Assembly (NCBI GenBank): GCA_050290245.1
Contig: JBNKHH010000020.1
Coordinates: 1 to 64,000, forward strand
Length of the DNA stretch: 64,000 nt
Origin: JBNKHH01 sp050290245
GTDB taxonomy: Bacteria; Pseudomonadota; Alphaproteobacteria; Rhodobacterales; Rhodobacteraceae
Reading direction: 5' to 3'
The position numbers were made by a program, and so were the translations under genes. The notes beneath the pieces were generated by a model that searched no databases, was not told the DNA's origin, and worked only from the letters and a program-made list of their open reading frames with translations. Positions 32,245-42,052 of the stretch are shown piece after piece. Numbering within the stretch: position 1 is the first letter of the stretch; each line of letters opens with the position of its first letter.

Positions 32245-34065
32245 ATGCTCGATCATCCGCTCGCCTCGCTGCGCAACCTGCGTGTTGAGTTCCAGACCAG
32301 GGACGGACCCGTCGTTGGTGTCGAGGATATCAGTTTTGACATCGCACCTGGAGAAACCGTCTGTGTCGTGGGCGAATCAGGGTCGGGAAAGTCGGTTTCT
32401 TCGCTGTCGCTGATGCGGCTCGTCGAATTTGGCGGGGGCCATATCGCCGACGGCCAGCTTCTGTTCGACCGCGGCAAGGACCATGGCGGCGTTGTCGATG
32501 TGGCCCAGGCGGACGACAGCCTGATGCGCACCATTCGCGGCAACGAGATCGGCATGATCTTTCAGGAGCCGATGACCTCGTTGAACCCCGTGTTCACGAT
32601 CGGTCGTCAGTTGACCGAGGGCCTTCGCGTTCACAAGGGTATGTCCAAGGAACAGGCGACCGAACGCGCACTCGATCTTTTGCGCCAGGTTCGGATTCCC
32701 GAACCCGAGCGCCGCCTGCAGCAGTACCCGCACGAGCTGTCCGGCGGTATGCGCCAGCGTGTCGTGATTGCCATGGCGCTGGCTTGCGAACCGCGCCTTC
32801 TAATTGCCGATGAACCCACCACCGCGCTTGACGTCACCATCCAGGCCGAGATCCTGGCCCTGATCGACCGGCTCAAGCGCGAGACCGGCACCGCCGTCCT
32901 GTTCATAACGCACGATATGGCCGTCGTCGCGCAGATGGCCGACCGCGTTGTCGTCATGTTCCGCGGCAACAAGGTCGAAGAAGGCCCGGTCGAACAGATC
33001 TTTGAACACCCGACCCATGACTATACCAAGGCGCTTCTGGCTGCCGTCCCCAAACTGGGCGAGATGGCGGGCAAGGCCGCGCCAGAGCCGATGCGATTGA
33101 TGGGCGACGAGGACCGCGAGGTTGGCCAGATCAAACCGCAGTCTGACAAGGTCCTTCTGGACGTCAAGAACCTGGTCACCCGATTCCCGGTAAAAGGAGG
33201 GTTCTTTCGCCGGACAGTCGCCAATGTCCATGCCGTCGAAGACGTGTCGTTCCAGGTCAAATCCGGCGAAACGCTCAGCCTGGTCGGGGAGTCCGGCTGT
33301 GGAAAATCCTCCTGCGGCCGCTCGATCTTGCGGTTGATCGAACCGCAGTCGGGCGAGGTCTGGCTCGACGGCAAGAACGTCATGGAGTTCGGCCCCGAGG
33401 AGCTGCGCCGCGCCCGTCGTGACATGCAGATGATCTTCCAGGATCCGTTTGCCTCGCTTAACCCGCAGATGAAGCTGGCCGACCAGGTCGCCGAACCCCT
33501 GCTGAACTATGGCATCGGCAATGCCTCTGAACGCGCCGACCGGGTCGCGCAATTGTTCGACCGCGTCGAACTGCCTCGCAGCTTCCTCGGCCGGTATCCG
33601 CACGAGTTGTCCGGTGGCCAGCGCCAGCGCATCGCCATCGCGCGCGCGCTCGCGCTGAACCCCAAGCTGATTGTCGCCGACGAGGCTGTCTCAGCGCTGG
33701 ACGTCTCGGTCCAGGCCCAGGTTCTGAACCTGATCATGGAATTGCAGGCTGACCTTGGCATCTCGATCCTGTTCATCAGCCACGATATGGCAGTGGTTGA
33801 ACGTGTCAGCCACAATGTCGGTGTCATGTACCTTGGCCGCATCGTCGAGATCGGCCCGCGCGCCGCCATCTTCGAAGACCCGCGCCACGATTATACCCGC
33901 TCGCTTCTCTCGGCCGTGCCGGTGGCCGACCCGCGCCAGCGCAAGTCCGAGAAGGACCTGAATTTCAAACCGATACCTTCGCCGATCTTCCCGGTCGGAT
34001 ACGAACCCGGCCCTTCGGTCTATACCGAGGTCACGCCCGGCCACTTTGTCCTGAACACCGAATGA
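32245..34065 (+). CDS. Fused di/oligopeptide ABC transporter ATP-binding protein (DppD-DppF)
   Basis: Two complete ATPase domains in one 606 aa chain. The first (residues 1-270) has GESGSGKSV (Walker A), LSGGMRQRV (signature) and LLIADEPTTALD; the second (about 310-580) has GESGCGKSS, LSGGQRQRI and LIVADEAVSALD. Each half ends with the oligopeptide-type region (HDYTKALLAAVP and HDYTRSLLSAVP). Such DF fusions are common in alphaproteobacteria and serve with a DppB/DppC-type permease pair, here the divergent one. The last bases overlap the M20 gene (ATGA). Confidence 0.94.
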   Translation: MLDHPLASLRNLRVEFQTRDGPVVGVEDISFDIAPGETVCVVGESGSGKSVSSLSLMRLVEFGGGHIADGQLLFDRGKDHGGVVDVAQADDSLMRTIRGNEIGMIFQEPMTSLNPVFTIGRQLTEGLRVHKGMSKEQATERALDLLRQVRIPEPERRLQQYPHELSGGMRQRVVIAMALACEPRLLIADEPTTALDVTIQAEILALIDRLKRETGTAVLFITHDMAVVAQMADRVVVMFRGNKVEEGPVEQIFEHPTHDYTKALLAAVPKLGEMAGKAAPEPMRLMGDEDREVGQIKPQSDKVLLDVKNLVTRFPVKGGFFRRTVANVHAVEDVSFQVKSGETLSLVGESGCGKSSCGRSILRLIEPQSGEVWLDGKNVMEFGPEELRRARRDMQMIFQDPFASLNPQMKLADQVAEPLLNYGIGNASERADRVAQLFDRVELPRSFLGRYPHELSGGQRQRIAIARALALNPKLIVADEAVSALDVSVQAQVLNLIMELQADLGISILFISHDMAVVERVSHNVGVMYLGRIVEIGPRAAIFEDPRHDYTRSLLSAVPVADPRQRKSEKDLNFKPIPSPIFPVGYEPGPSVYTEVTPGHFVLNTE

Positions 34066-35225
34066 GCCTGTCCGCCCGCGAGATTCTCGACCGTTTGGTG
34101 TCCTTTCCGACGGTCAGCCACGACACGAATATCCCCCTGATCGACTGGGTCGAAGACTATCTGGCCGGCATCGGCATCACCGCGCACCGCATGCCGAAGG
34201 AAGGTGAGCCGACCAAGCATGCCCTGTTTTGCAGCGTCGGCCCTGACGTACCGGGTGGCGTTGTCCTGTCGGGGCACACCGACGTGGTGCCGATCGTGGG
34301 TCAGGATTGGTCTTCGGACCCCTGGATTGTGACCGAGCGCGACGGCAGGCTATACGGCCGGGGCACCTGCGACATGAAGGGTTTTGACGCGCTGGCGCTC
34401 CACGCCCTGCAAAAGGCGGTGTGCTCGGACCTGAAACGCCCGCTGCAGATCGCGCTGTCCTTCGACGAGGAAATCGGCTGTGCGGGAGCGCCACCCCTGA
34501 TCGAGGCCATGGCTTGGGCCGGTCTGCCAAAGGCCGCAATCGCAATCATCGGCGAACCCTCGGTCATGAAATGCGTGACCGGCCACAAGGGCTCGTCCGG
34601 CTTTGACGTCCATGTGAAAGGCTTCGAGGTGCACTCCTCGCTGATGCACACCGGCGTTTCCGCGATCATGGAGGCCGCCCGCCTGATCGACTGGTGCAAC
34701 GACCAGAACGCTCAAAACCGCGCCAAGCCTGTCTCGGCCATCGCCGCCCAGTTCAACCCGCCCTGGACCACGCTCCACGTCGGTCGCATCCGGGGTGGCA
34801 CTGCCCACAACATCACCGCCAAAGATTGCCAGTTCCTGATGGAATTCCGCGTCGTTCCGGATGAAGACGTCTCGGACTGGGCCGACGCGGTACGCACCAA
34901 GGTGGCCGAGCTTGAAGCCGATATGCAGGCCATCGCGCCCAAGAGCGGCTTTCACCTCGACCCTTTCCACGGCGTGCCGGGCCTGAAGCCCGAGCAAGAT
35001 GGCGCCGCCGAACGCCTTGTGCGGTCGATCACAGGCGATAACGGCAGTCATGTCGTCAGCTATGGCACCGAGGCCGGGCACTTCCAGAACGCCGGCTATT
35101 CAACCGTGATCTGTGGCCCCGGCAATATCGAGCAGGCGCACCAGCCGGATGAATACATCTCGCTGGAACAATTCGCCGCCGGAGAAGCCTTCCTGTCGCG
35201 CCTCGTCGAAAGCTTATGTGACTGA
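34062..35225 (+). CDS. argE: M20 family acetylornithine deacetylase-like amidohydrolase (ArgE type)
   Basis: Zinc-dependent deacylase of 387 aa. Metal/catalytic signatures: LSGHTDVVPIVG (first His/Asp), YGRGTCDMKGFDA (bridging Asp), SFDEEIGCAGA (catalytic Glu pair) and C-terminal GTEAGHFQ with the last His. Dimerisation domain between about 175 and 290 (HKGSSGFDVHVKGFEVHSS). The sequence style is that of ArgE, but translational coupling to a peptide importer ATPase suggests it may cut imported N-acyl amino acids or dipeptides rather than serve arginine synthesis. The gene symbol is therefore provisional. Confidence 0.85.
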   Translation: MSLSAREILDRLVSFPTVSHDTNIPLIDWVEDYLAGIGITAHRMPKEGEPTKHALFCSVGPDVPGGVVLSGHTDVVPIVGQDWSSDPWIVTERDGRLYGRGTCDMKGFDALALHALQKAVCSDLKRPLQIALSFDEEIGCAGAPPLIEAMAWAGLPKAAIAIIGEPSVMKCVTGHKGSSGFDVHVKGFEVHSSLMHTGVSAIMEAARLIDWCNDQNAQNRAKPVSAIAAQFNPPWTTLHVGRIRGGTAHNITAKDCQFLMEFRVVPDEDVSDWADAVRTKVAELEADMQAIAPKSGFHLDPFHGVPGLKPEQDGAAERLVRSITGDNGSHVVSYGTEAGHFQNAGYSTVICGPGNIEQAHQPDEYISLEQFAAGEAFLSRLVESLCD

Positions 35226-35423
35226 AACGGCTCGCCCGCGTCGAGCCTGTGTCTTCGGCTTGTCAACGCGGAAAGGCACGGTGCGCCCTACGGGCGATGT
35301 CAATCGACCAGGTGCAGGAGGCCGCCGAAGTGAAACGGACGTGATACCAACAGCCTTTTTTGCCCCAATGGCATGAAAACCCGGGCGTCTACCGTTTCTG
35401 GCCGGCGACCGTGAATTCGTTCG

Positions 35424-37835
35424 TCAGCCGCTCAGGCCCGCCGTGCTCATCAACCGCGCGGCTTCCTCGGCCACCAGTCGTTCGCGCCCCTCTCCGACGA
35501 TGGGGATGCGTCCATGTTCCAGGAACAGGGGCGCGGCAAGGGGCGTTACACGGTCCAGGATCATATGGTCGACGCGGCCCTTGGTGCGTTCCATCATTTC
35601 CTCGATCCGACCGAAGTCAACCAACCCGCGCATTGCTTCTTCTCTTGTAATATCAATGAGCAAGTGGTCAGGATCGTACTTGATCAGTGTGTCATACAGG
35701 ATGTCCGACGAGAATGTCGCCTGTCGCCCCGACCGCCGGTTCTGGCCATAGTTCCGCTCCAGCATCATCGCCGTGGTGGCGGTGGTGCGGAACGTGCGTT
35801 TCATCACCGCGTTGCCCTTCATCCAGGCTTCGAAGTCCTCTTTCAGGGTCGACCGGTCGAAGAGGGGTTCCGGGTCGGGCACCCGGTCTAGGCCCCAGAT
35901 AAGACAGGCATAGTCTGTGGTGACAAAGCCCAGCGGTCCAAGCCCCAGTTCCTCCATTCGCCGGGTCACCAAAAGTCCCAATGTCTGCATGGCGTTACGT
36001 CCTGCGAAGCCATAGATGCAGGTGTTTTGCCGTCCGTCATGCGGAAAGCTCTCGACAAGGATCCGGTCGGCTTCCGGCAGCTTGGAACGTTCGCGCTGAA
36101 GCCGTAGCCAATCGGCGGTATGGCCGGGCAGGGCGGGCCAGTCGTCTTGCTTAAACATTCTCAGTATGCGGTGGTTCAGCTCGGTCGAGGTGGCGAACTT
36201 GGTGCCCGAGAACACGGCGATCTTGGGCGCCTTGTCCGCACGGCGCGTCACTTCGACGGTCATTTCGCGCAGAGTCTCGTAACGCACCACCTGCCCACCG
36301 ATCAGGAACGTATCGCCTGGTGTCAGGCTGGCTGCAAAGGCCTCTTCGACCTCGCCCAGAGGCTTGCCGCTCATACGGTTTTTCAACCGGACTTTCAGCG
36401 TTTCGGTGTCCTGAATCGTGCCCAGGTTCCGGCGGACCGTGGCTGCGGCCCTCGGGTCGCGCAGGTGCCACATGCCATTGGAATCCTGTCGCAATCTTTG
36501 CCAGCGATCATAGGCCCGCAGCGCGTATCCTCCCGTTGCCATCATTTCGAGACAGGCGTCGAACCCGGCGCGGGTCAAGTCGGCATAAGGCCCTGCCGTG
36601 CGCAGGGTCTCAAAAAGCTCATCGGCCGCAAAAGGAGCACGGCAGGCGCGGATCAGGATGTGTTGGCACAGCACGTCACGGGGGCCTGTCCCCCGCGGCT
36701 CCCCGTCGAGATCAGCCTCTCGCACCGCTTCCAGCGCGGCGACGCATTCCACGACCTCGAAACGATTTGCCGGGACAACCAGGGCCTTGGAGGGCGCGTT
36801 GTAACGGTGGTTTGCCCGTCCGATCCTCTGGACAAGTCGTTTGACGTTCTTGGGCGCACCGACCTGGATGATCAGGTCGACATCGCCCCAGTCGATCCCC
36901 AGATCCAAAGTGCCGGTGCAGACGATGGCCCGCAGTTCGCCCGCGGCCATGGCCGCCTCAACCTTTAGCCGCTGTGACCTGGCCAAAGACCCGTGGTGGA
37001 TGCCGATGGGTAGGCCCTCTTCGTTTTGCAGCCAAAGTTCATGAAAGAAGATCTCGGCCTGGGCTCGTGTGTTGTGGAAGATCAGCGTCGTTTTGTGTTG
37101 TCTAACCGCCTCGAAAACCTCGGGAATCGCATACTTTCCACCGCCGCCGGACCAGGGAGGCAGAGCCTCAGTGTGCAGCATCTCGATGTCGGGCGCCGGT
37201 CCTGGCGCGGCATGGATGATTTCGCAAGGGTCTGACCCGCTGGCCAGGAACCTTGCGATGGCGGCCGGATCCTCGACCGTCGCCGAAAGGCCCACCCGCC
37301 GCAGTCCCGGACACATCGCCTGCAGTTCGGCCAGGCAGAGCATCAGCTGGTCACCCCGCTTGGACTCGGCCAGCGAATGAATTTCATCGACCACGACCCG
37401 GCTTAGGCCCGCGAACATGCGCGGCGCATCTTCGTAGGACAAGAGAAGCGCAAGGCTTTCCGGCGTCGTCAAAAGAATGTGCGGAGGATCCGCGCGCTGG
37501 CGTTTCTTTTGAGTGGCAGTGGTGTCGCCGGTGCGGTCCTCGACCCTGATTGAAAGGCCCATTTCTGTGATCGGCCGCGCGAGGTTGCGTTTGATATCAG
37601 CAGCCAAGGCCTTGAGCGGGGAGACATAGATCGTGTGCAATCCCGGGCGTGCGCCGTTTTCCAGCTCCGCCAGTGTCGGGAGAAATCCGGCCAGCGTTTT
37701 TCCGCCGCCGGTGGGCGCGATCAACAAAAGCGCGGCGTCATTGGCCTTTTCAGCCAGTTTGATCTGGTGGGGATGTGCTGTCCATCCGTGCTCCTTGAAC
37801 CAGTCGTGAAACCGGTCGGGCAGCACGTCACTCAT
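35424..37835 (-). CDS. Ligase-associated type DEXH-box DNA helicase (Lhr-like)
   Basis: An 803 aa superfamily 2 helicase of the Lhr type that in many bacteria travels with an ATP-dependent DNA ligase, an exonuclease and a PdeM phosphoesterase. Motif I is IAPTGGGKTLAGFLP (about 38-52), motif II VVVDEIHSL (DEIH), motif III LSATVEDP, motif VI near QRIGRANHRYNAPSKAL. The C-terminal Lhr-specific domain follows. The start overlaps the upstream glycosyltransferase stop by 8 bases. The usual ligase, exonuclease and PdeM partners are not in the window. Confidence 0.9.
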   Translation of the reverse strand: MSDVLPDRFHDWFKEHGWTAHPHQIKLAEKANDAALLLIAPTGGGKTLAGFLPTLAELENGARPGLHTIYVSPLKALAADIKRNLARPITEMGLSIRVEDRTGDTTATQKKRQRADPPHILLTTPESLALLLSYEDAPRMFAGLSRVVVDEIHSLAESKRGDQLMLCLAELQAMCPGLRRVGLSATVEDPAAIARFLASGSDPCEIIHAAPGPAPDIEMLHTEALPPWSGGGGKYAIPEVFEAVRQHKTTLIFHNTRAQAEIFFHELWLQNEEGLPIGIHHGSLARSQRLKVEAAMAAGELRAIVCTGTLDLGIDWGDVDLIIQVGAPKNVKRLVQRIGRANHRYNAPSKALVVPANRFEVVECVAALEAVREADLDGEPRGTGPRDVLCQHILIRACRAPFAADELFETLRTAGPYADLTRAGFDACLEMMATGGYALRAYDRWQRLRQDSNGMWHLRDPRAAATVRRNLGTIQDTETLKVRLKNRMSGKPLGEVEEAFAASLTPGDTFLIGGQVVRYETLREMTVEVTRRADKAPKIAVFSGTKFATSTELNHRILRMFKQDDWPALPGHTADWLRLQRERSKLPEADRILVESFPHDGRQNTCIYGFAGRNAMQTLGLLVTRRMEELGLGPLGFVTTDYACLIWGLDRVPDPEPLFDRSTLKEDFEAWMKGNAVMKRTFRTTATTAMMLERNYGQNRRSGRQATFSSDILYDTLIKYDPDHLLIDITREEAMRGLVDFGRIEEMMERTKGRVDHMILDRVTPLAAPLFLEHGRIPIVGEGRERLVAEEAARLMSTAGLSG

Positions 37836-38820
37836 CGCCGGGCTCTGGACGGACCATGGCCATCAATTCGCGGTAAAGAGGTGTCTTTCTGAGCCTGGAG
37901 ATCATAGCGCGATGATGGTCCACGGACCGCAAATGCAGTTCGTTGAGTTTTGAATTCTTGCGCAACGTCTCGATTTCCTCCTGAAGACGCGGGAGGTGCT
38001 CCAGCATCTCGGAATTGACGTCACGCAGTTGATTCCGTTTGCGGAAATAGGTGCGGTCGACCGCTCCGCCCATGGGCTGCCCTCGGGCGGCCTTCACCAT
38101 GTAGCTTTCCAGCGATCGCAATGGATAGTGGTTTATCGTTACAAGATCGAACATGCCCCGGCTGTCTGCCCCCTTGTGCAGACGGGTGCGCAGGTCCATC
38201 GGGAAATCCCTGCCCGAGCCGTCCAGCCAGCGGATATCGGCAGCGTGCTTGGCAGAGACCTTTGGACGGTGATTGCGGATCATCAGGCGGGGATCCGTGC
38301 GGGCGATGGATTTGAACCCACGCCGGCTTCGGAACTTGCCCGGTGCGTGGCTGGAACTGTGCGTGAATTGCGCGGTTATGGGAGTGTCTTGAAAAGCAAT
38401 GACATCTCCTGTCCCGAATACCGTTTCGCTCATGGTCAGAACGTCCGGGTGATCGAGGCGAGACAGCAGATCGCGCAACGATGCGTCGCCGCCGCGCAGA
38501 CATGGAAATTCATCGACGTCGCAGAGAAGGACATAGTCGGCGTCTTTCCATTCCCTGAGCTTTCGCCCGTAGGCGAACCCGGCCACCTGCGGCTTGATCG
38601 GCTGCTCAAGGTTATTGGGCAAGACCTCGATCGGGTTAGGCAGGTGCCGGACGACGCCCATGCGATCCAGTTGGTCTAGGATCGCATCGGTACCGTCGTC
38701 GCAATCGTTCGTCAGGACCACGATGTTGTCGATGCCCATGAGGCGTTGCCAGGCCACCCATTCAATAATGAAAGGGCCTTCGTTCTTCATGGCGGTGAAT
38801 GTCAGAAGGGTGGGTTCCAA
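37828..38820 (-). CDS. Glycosyltransferase family 2-like protein (Glyco_tranf_2_4)
   Basis: A 330 aa GT-A fold protein without membrane segments. N-terminal LLTFTAMKNEGPFIIEWVAW and IDNIVVLTNDCDDGT define the nucleotide-sugar strand pair; DYVLLCDVDEFPCL gives the DxD-type motif (DVDE). Such proteins are widespread in roseobacters, often near surface polysaccharide genes; specificity is unknown. The start is a TTG at 38820 with GAGG upstream; starting at the next ATG would delete the first beta strand. Coupled to the helicase gene, with which no functional link is obvious. Confidence 0.8.
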   Translation of the reverse strand: MEPTLLTFTAMKNEGPFIIEWVAWQRLMGIDNIVVLTNDCDDGTDAILDQLDRMGVVRHLPNPIEVLPNNLEQPIKPQVAGFAYGRKLREWKDADYVLLCDVDEFPCLRGGDASLRDLLSRLDHPDVLTMSETVFGTGDVIAFQDTPITAQFTHSSSHAPGKFRSRRGFKSIARTDPRLMIRNHRPKVSAKHAADIRWLDGSGRDFPMDLRTRLHKGADSRGMFDLVTINHYPLRSLESYMVKAARGQPMGGAVDRTYFRKRNQLRDVNSEMLEHLPRLQEEIETLRKNSKLNELHLRSVDHHRAMISRLRKTPLYRELMAMVRPEPGDE

Positions 38821-38910
38821 CAGGGCCTCGGCTGCTCGACTGGTCCGACATGTCTAGCAAAGCTGCGCCGCCGTCTCTAGCCCATTCAAAGACCATGATC
38901 CGAAATGCAA

Positions 38911-38933
38911 TCGGAGGGGCATAACCCCTCCGA
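38911..38933 (-). terminator. Hairpin after the AAA+ ATPase gene
   Basis: TCGGAGGGG (38911-38919) pairs with CCCCTCCGA (38925-38933), loop 5 bases. It lies 41 bases 3' of the ATPase stop on the minus strand; the following bases (TTGCATTTCGG) are only weakly T-rich. Confidence 0.6.
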
Positions 38934-38973
38934 TGCCTGACCGGCTCTTGACTGCTGAGTTGCCGCAATAGTC

Positions 38974-40284
38974 CTAGTGGACGATCTTTTCTTCTTTCAC
39001 GAACATATTCGCCCAGGCCCGGTCGATGAGTTCGGGGGACATCTGATAGGGGATGCCCTCGAACTCGCAGATGGCGATCATCTGGTCGATGAGGAAGATC
39101 GGCTGATAGTTGGCGTAGATGTTGTCGATGGTCGGGTATTTGTTCTTGATCAGATAGACCAACGTGTCTTCGTCGAGCGGCATCTTGCGTTTCCGCGCGA
39201 CCATGGCAAAGATCTTCAGATAGTCTTCCTGTTCCGGCCCGTCGATCTTGATCTTGAAGAAGATCCGGCGAAGGGCCGCTTTGTCGAAGATTTCGTTCGG
39301 GTGGAAGTTGGTCGAGAAGATCACCAGCGTATCGAATGGGACTTCGAATTTTTCACCCGATTGCAGGGCCAGAATGTCCTTGTTTTCTTCCAGCGGAACG
39401 ATCCAGCGGTTGACCAGCGCCTGAGGCGGTTCTTCCTGACGGCCAAGGTCGTCCACGATGAAGATGCCGCCGGTGGATTTCAGCTGCAACGGCGCCTGAT
39501 AGGTACGGGCCGTGGGGTTGTAGACAAGGTCGAGCATCGACAGCGACAATTCACCACCGGTGATCACCGTCGGGCGCTCGCACAGGACATAGCGGCTGTC
39601 GAAACGGTTCGAGGTACGGCGCAGCGAGTTCGGGTCGTCCTCAAGTGTTTCGGCGGCCGAGTGCACGATTGGGTCGTAGACTGTGATGACCTGGCCTGAA
39701 TATTCTATCGCGCGCGGTATGTAGATCTTGTCGCCCAGGGCGTCGCGGATGCCGTTCGAGATCGACGATTTACCGTTGCCCGGTGGGCCGTACATCAGGA
39801 TTGACCGGCCGGCGCTGACGGCTGGTCCGAGATGGTCCAGGAGTTCATCGGGCAGAATCAGGTGGCCCATAGCGCCCAGGAGCTGATCGCGGGTCACCTG
39901 GATGTTGCGGATCGACTGGCGCCTGACCTGCTCGGCGTAGACATCGAGTGGGACGGGCATGGCGCCATAGTATTCCGATTGGGCAAGGGCATCCAAGGCT
40001 CGCTGCTTGCCGCCATCCGTCAGTTGATAGCCCATTTCGCCGCCAGAGTTGGCGTGCAACGTACCCGTCGACTGAACCAGCTTTTGCTCGCGGGCCATGT
40101 CGATCAGTTCCTGGGTCACGGGGATCGGCAGGCAGATTGCTCTGGAAAGTTCGCCGCAAGTTTCCAGGTTCATGCGGAACATAGTTTTCAAAAGAATGTC
40201 GCGCATCATCACGATCGGAAGCTTCATGCCTTCGATCGACCGCGGCGCCGGTGGCGCGATGACATTCGAGGTTTCCATATTCAT
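38974..40284 (-). CDS. AAA+ ATPase linked to the Tad pilus region
   Basis: A 436 aa protein with an N-terminal domain of about 130 residues (winged-helix-like: FRMNLETCGELSRAICLPIPVTQELIDMA in parts) followed by an AAA+ core: Walker A GPPGNGKSS (166-174), Walker B FIVDDLG (275-281), sensor 1 IFSTNFHP (about 326-333), and a possible arginine finger ALRRIFFKI. The protein type recurs near tad genes in alphaproteobacteria, but its role is not known; it could remodel or position pilus components. Two methionines at the start (codons 1 and 3) are both possible. Divergent from the membrane protein gene at 40421. Confidence 0.75.
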   Translation of the reverse strand: MNMETSNVIAPPAPRSIEGMKLPIVMMRDILLKTMFRMNLETCGELSRAICLPIPVTQELIDMAREQKLVQSTGTLHANSGGEMGYQLTDGGKQRALDALAQSEYYGAMPVPLDVYAEQVRRQSIRNIQVTRDQLLGAMGHLILPDELLDHLGPAVSAGRSILMYGPPGNGKSSISNGIRDALGDKIYIPRAIEYSGQVITVYDPIVHSAAETLEDDPNSLRRTSNRFDSRYVLCERPTVITGGELSLSMLDLVYNPTARTYQAPLQLKSTGGIFIVDDLGRQEEPPQALVNRWIVPLEENKDILALQSGEKFEVPFDTLVIFSTNFHPNEIFDKAALRRIFFKIKIDGPEQEDYLKIFAMVARKRKMPLDEDTLVYLIKNKYPTIDNIYANYQPIFLIDQMIAICEFEGIPYQMSPELIDRAWANMFVKEEKIVH

Positions 40285-40420
40285 GGGGTTTGCCCTGCCT
40301 CAACCAAAATTTCCCACAGCGCCAAGCCGTTGCCCAATTTAGAACAATAACCGGTGGCACTCCTTTGCGAGACCGAACATGACCGGCTATTGTGGCCAAA
40401 AAATGGAAAAAGGATGGGGA

Positions 40421-42046
40421 ATGAGCAGGCCAAATCCCTTTGTTCTGGCGATCATATTAATCGTATTCGCCATCATCTTTGGCGGCGCGCCGTATTTGAA
40501 AGGCGGTCTGTACCTGGATACCCACGAAGGAGACACGTATCACCTGCTGGACATTCTGTTCAGGATGATGTCGGGCGCCAGACCGCATTTCGATTTCTCG
40601 ACGCCCCTTGGCATCGTGGCTCTCTTGCCGTTCTGGGCCTTCATGGATGCCGGTTTCCCCGCGGCGAATGCAATCATATTCGGACAGTTGAGCGTCGCGG
40701 CGGTGCTGTTGCCGATCGTAGTCTATGCGGCGGCAACCAGGTTGTCGCGCCCGGTGGGCTACTACTTTGGTTTCTTGACCATTGGCCTGATCCTGTCGCT
40801 GACCTATGGCGGCGGGGACACGGGCGTTTCCATCTCGATGTATTACAACCGCTGGAGCTGGGCGATTGCGTTCATCGTGATCGCTCTGGCCCTGCTGCAG
40901 CCTCGGGGGGAGGAATGCCCCAGAGCGGATAGTGCGTTGGTCGGTGCTCTTTGCGCGCTGTTGTTGTTGATGAAGATTACCTATTTTGTCGCGCTTGTTC
41001 CGGCGGCGGCTGTCGCACTGGCTTTCAGGTGGAAAGCGACGGGTGTCCTGTTTGCCTTCATCGGCGGGGTTTTCGTGATTGCCGTTGCGACGACCTTCCT
41101 GGGTTTCGATTTTTGGTTTGCCTACCTGGCCGACCTGAAAACCGTGTCGGATAATGAGCTGCGTCCCTATGTCGGGGTCTCGATCAACATCATAGTCAGC
41201 GGGCCAGCTTTCTTTGGTGCCACGGTCCTGGCGTTCGCCTCGGTCCTTCTGACGCGCCGCGCCGGTCATGACGGGACCGCCTTGGCTCTGCTTTTGCTGG
41301 TGCCGGGATTGATCTTCATCACCTACCAGAATTTCGGAAATGACCCGACCTGGTTGCTTTTCATGCCTGTGGTTCTGCTGACAATGCGTCCGGCAGAGGG
41401 ATTCGGCCGGATCATGAATTTCGACCTGCGGCGCGTGATGGAGGTGTTCGCGGCAGCAGCGGTGGCATTGAATTTCCCGTCGCTGGTGAACGGATTCATG
41501 TCGACGCTGGACCATGCGGCCTTTCCGGACTCCAAGTTCGTCGCCATGCTTCCACCCGATAGAATGGGAGAGCAGGGGCTCTTTGTGCGCATCGGTCGGG
41601 CCTATACGGTGACGGCAGAGACGCATTTGGACAGGACGATCCCGGCCTGGGCGAAATACAGCGAGGTCGTCGAGAGGGAGCCGCTGAAAGCGATCGCTGG
41701 CATTGCCATTCCGCAGTGCGAACTAAAAGCCGGTCCTGTCGCCTATTTCGAGGTAATGTCCGATTACTTGATTGCTTCGGGTGTTGCGGAAGGCAGCCAG
41801 TTGTTTTTGACCGACATCGTCAACGCGTTGTGGTTCTTTGGGCCATTCGAGCCGTTGAATGGTGGCGCCCCCTGGTATTACGGCGACCTGACGGGGATCG
41901 AGAACGCTGACTACGTGGTGGTTCCGAAATGCAGCATTGCAACCCGATACCGCGACGTCATGATCGATGAACTCTTGGCTTCGGACGTGGAATTGAGCCT
42001 CGTTGCGAACAACGACGTTCTCGTTCTTTTCAGGGTGGATGGCTGA
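40421..42046 (+). CDS. Large multi-spanning membrane protein, possibly a glycosyltransferase of the GT-C type
   Basis: A 541 aa protein with about ten hydrophobic segments in the first 330 residues and a hydrophilic C-terminal third. The start ATG 40421 follows AGGATGGGGA. After the first helix comes GGLYLDTHEGDTYHLLD, where acidic residues in the first periplasmic loop (DTHEGD) are placed as the catalytic acids are in GT-C enzymes such as ArnT. A YGGGDTGVSISMYYNRWSW segment is also notable. The C-terminal domain could face the periplasm. No family name can be given with certainty. It converges with the cpaA gene. Confidence 0.6.
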   Translation: MSRPNPFVLAIILIVFAIIFGGAPYLKGGLYLDTHEGDTYHLLDILFRMMSGARPHFDFSTPLGIVALLPFWAFMDAGFPAANAIIFGQLSVAAVLLPIVVYAAATRLSRPVGYYFGFLTIGLILSLTYGGGDTGVSISMYYNRWSWAIAFIVIALALLQPRGEECPRADSALVGALCALLLLMKITYFVALVPAAAVALAFRWKATGVLFAFIGGVFVIAVATTFLGFDFWFAYLADLKTVSDNELRPYVGVSINIIVSGPAFFGATVLAFASVLLTRRAGHDGTALALLLLVPGLIFITYQNFGNDPTWLLFMPVVLLTMRPAEGFGRIMNFDLRRVMEVFAAAAVALNFPSLVNGFMSTLDHAAFPDSKFVAMLPPDRMGEQGLFVRIGRAYTVTAETHLDRTIPAWAKYSEVVEREPLKAIAGIAIPQCELKAGPVAYFEVMSDYLIASGVAEGSQLFLTDIVNALWFFGPFEPLNGGAPWYYGDLTGIENADYVVVPKCSIATRYRDVMIDELLASDVELSLVANNDVLVLFRVDG

Positions 42047-42052
42047 GGGTGC

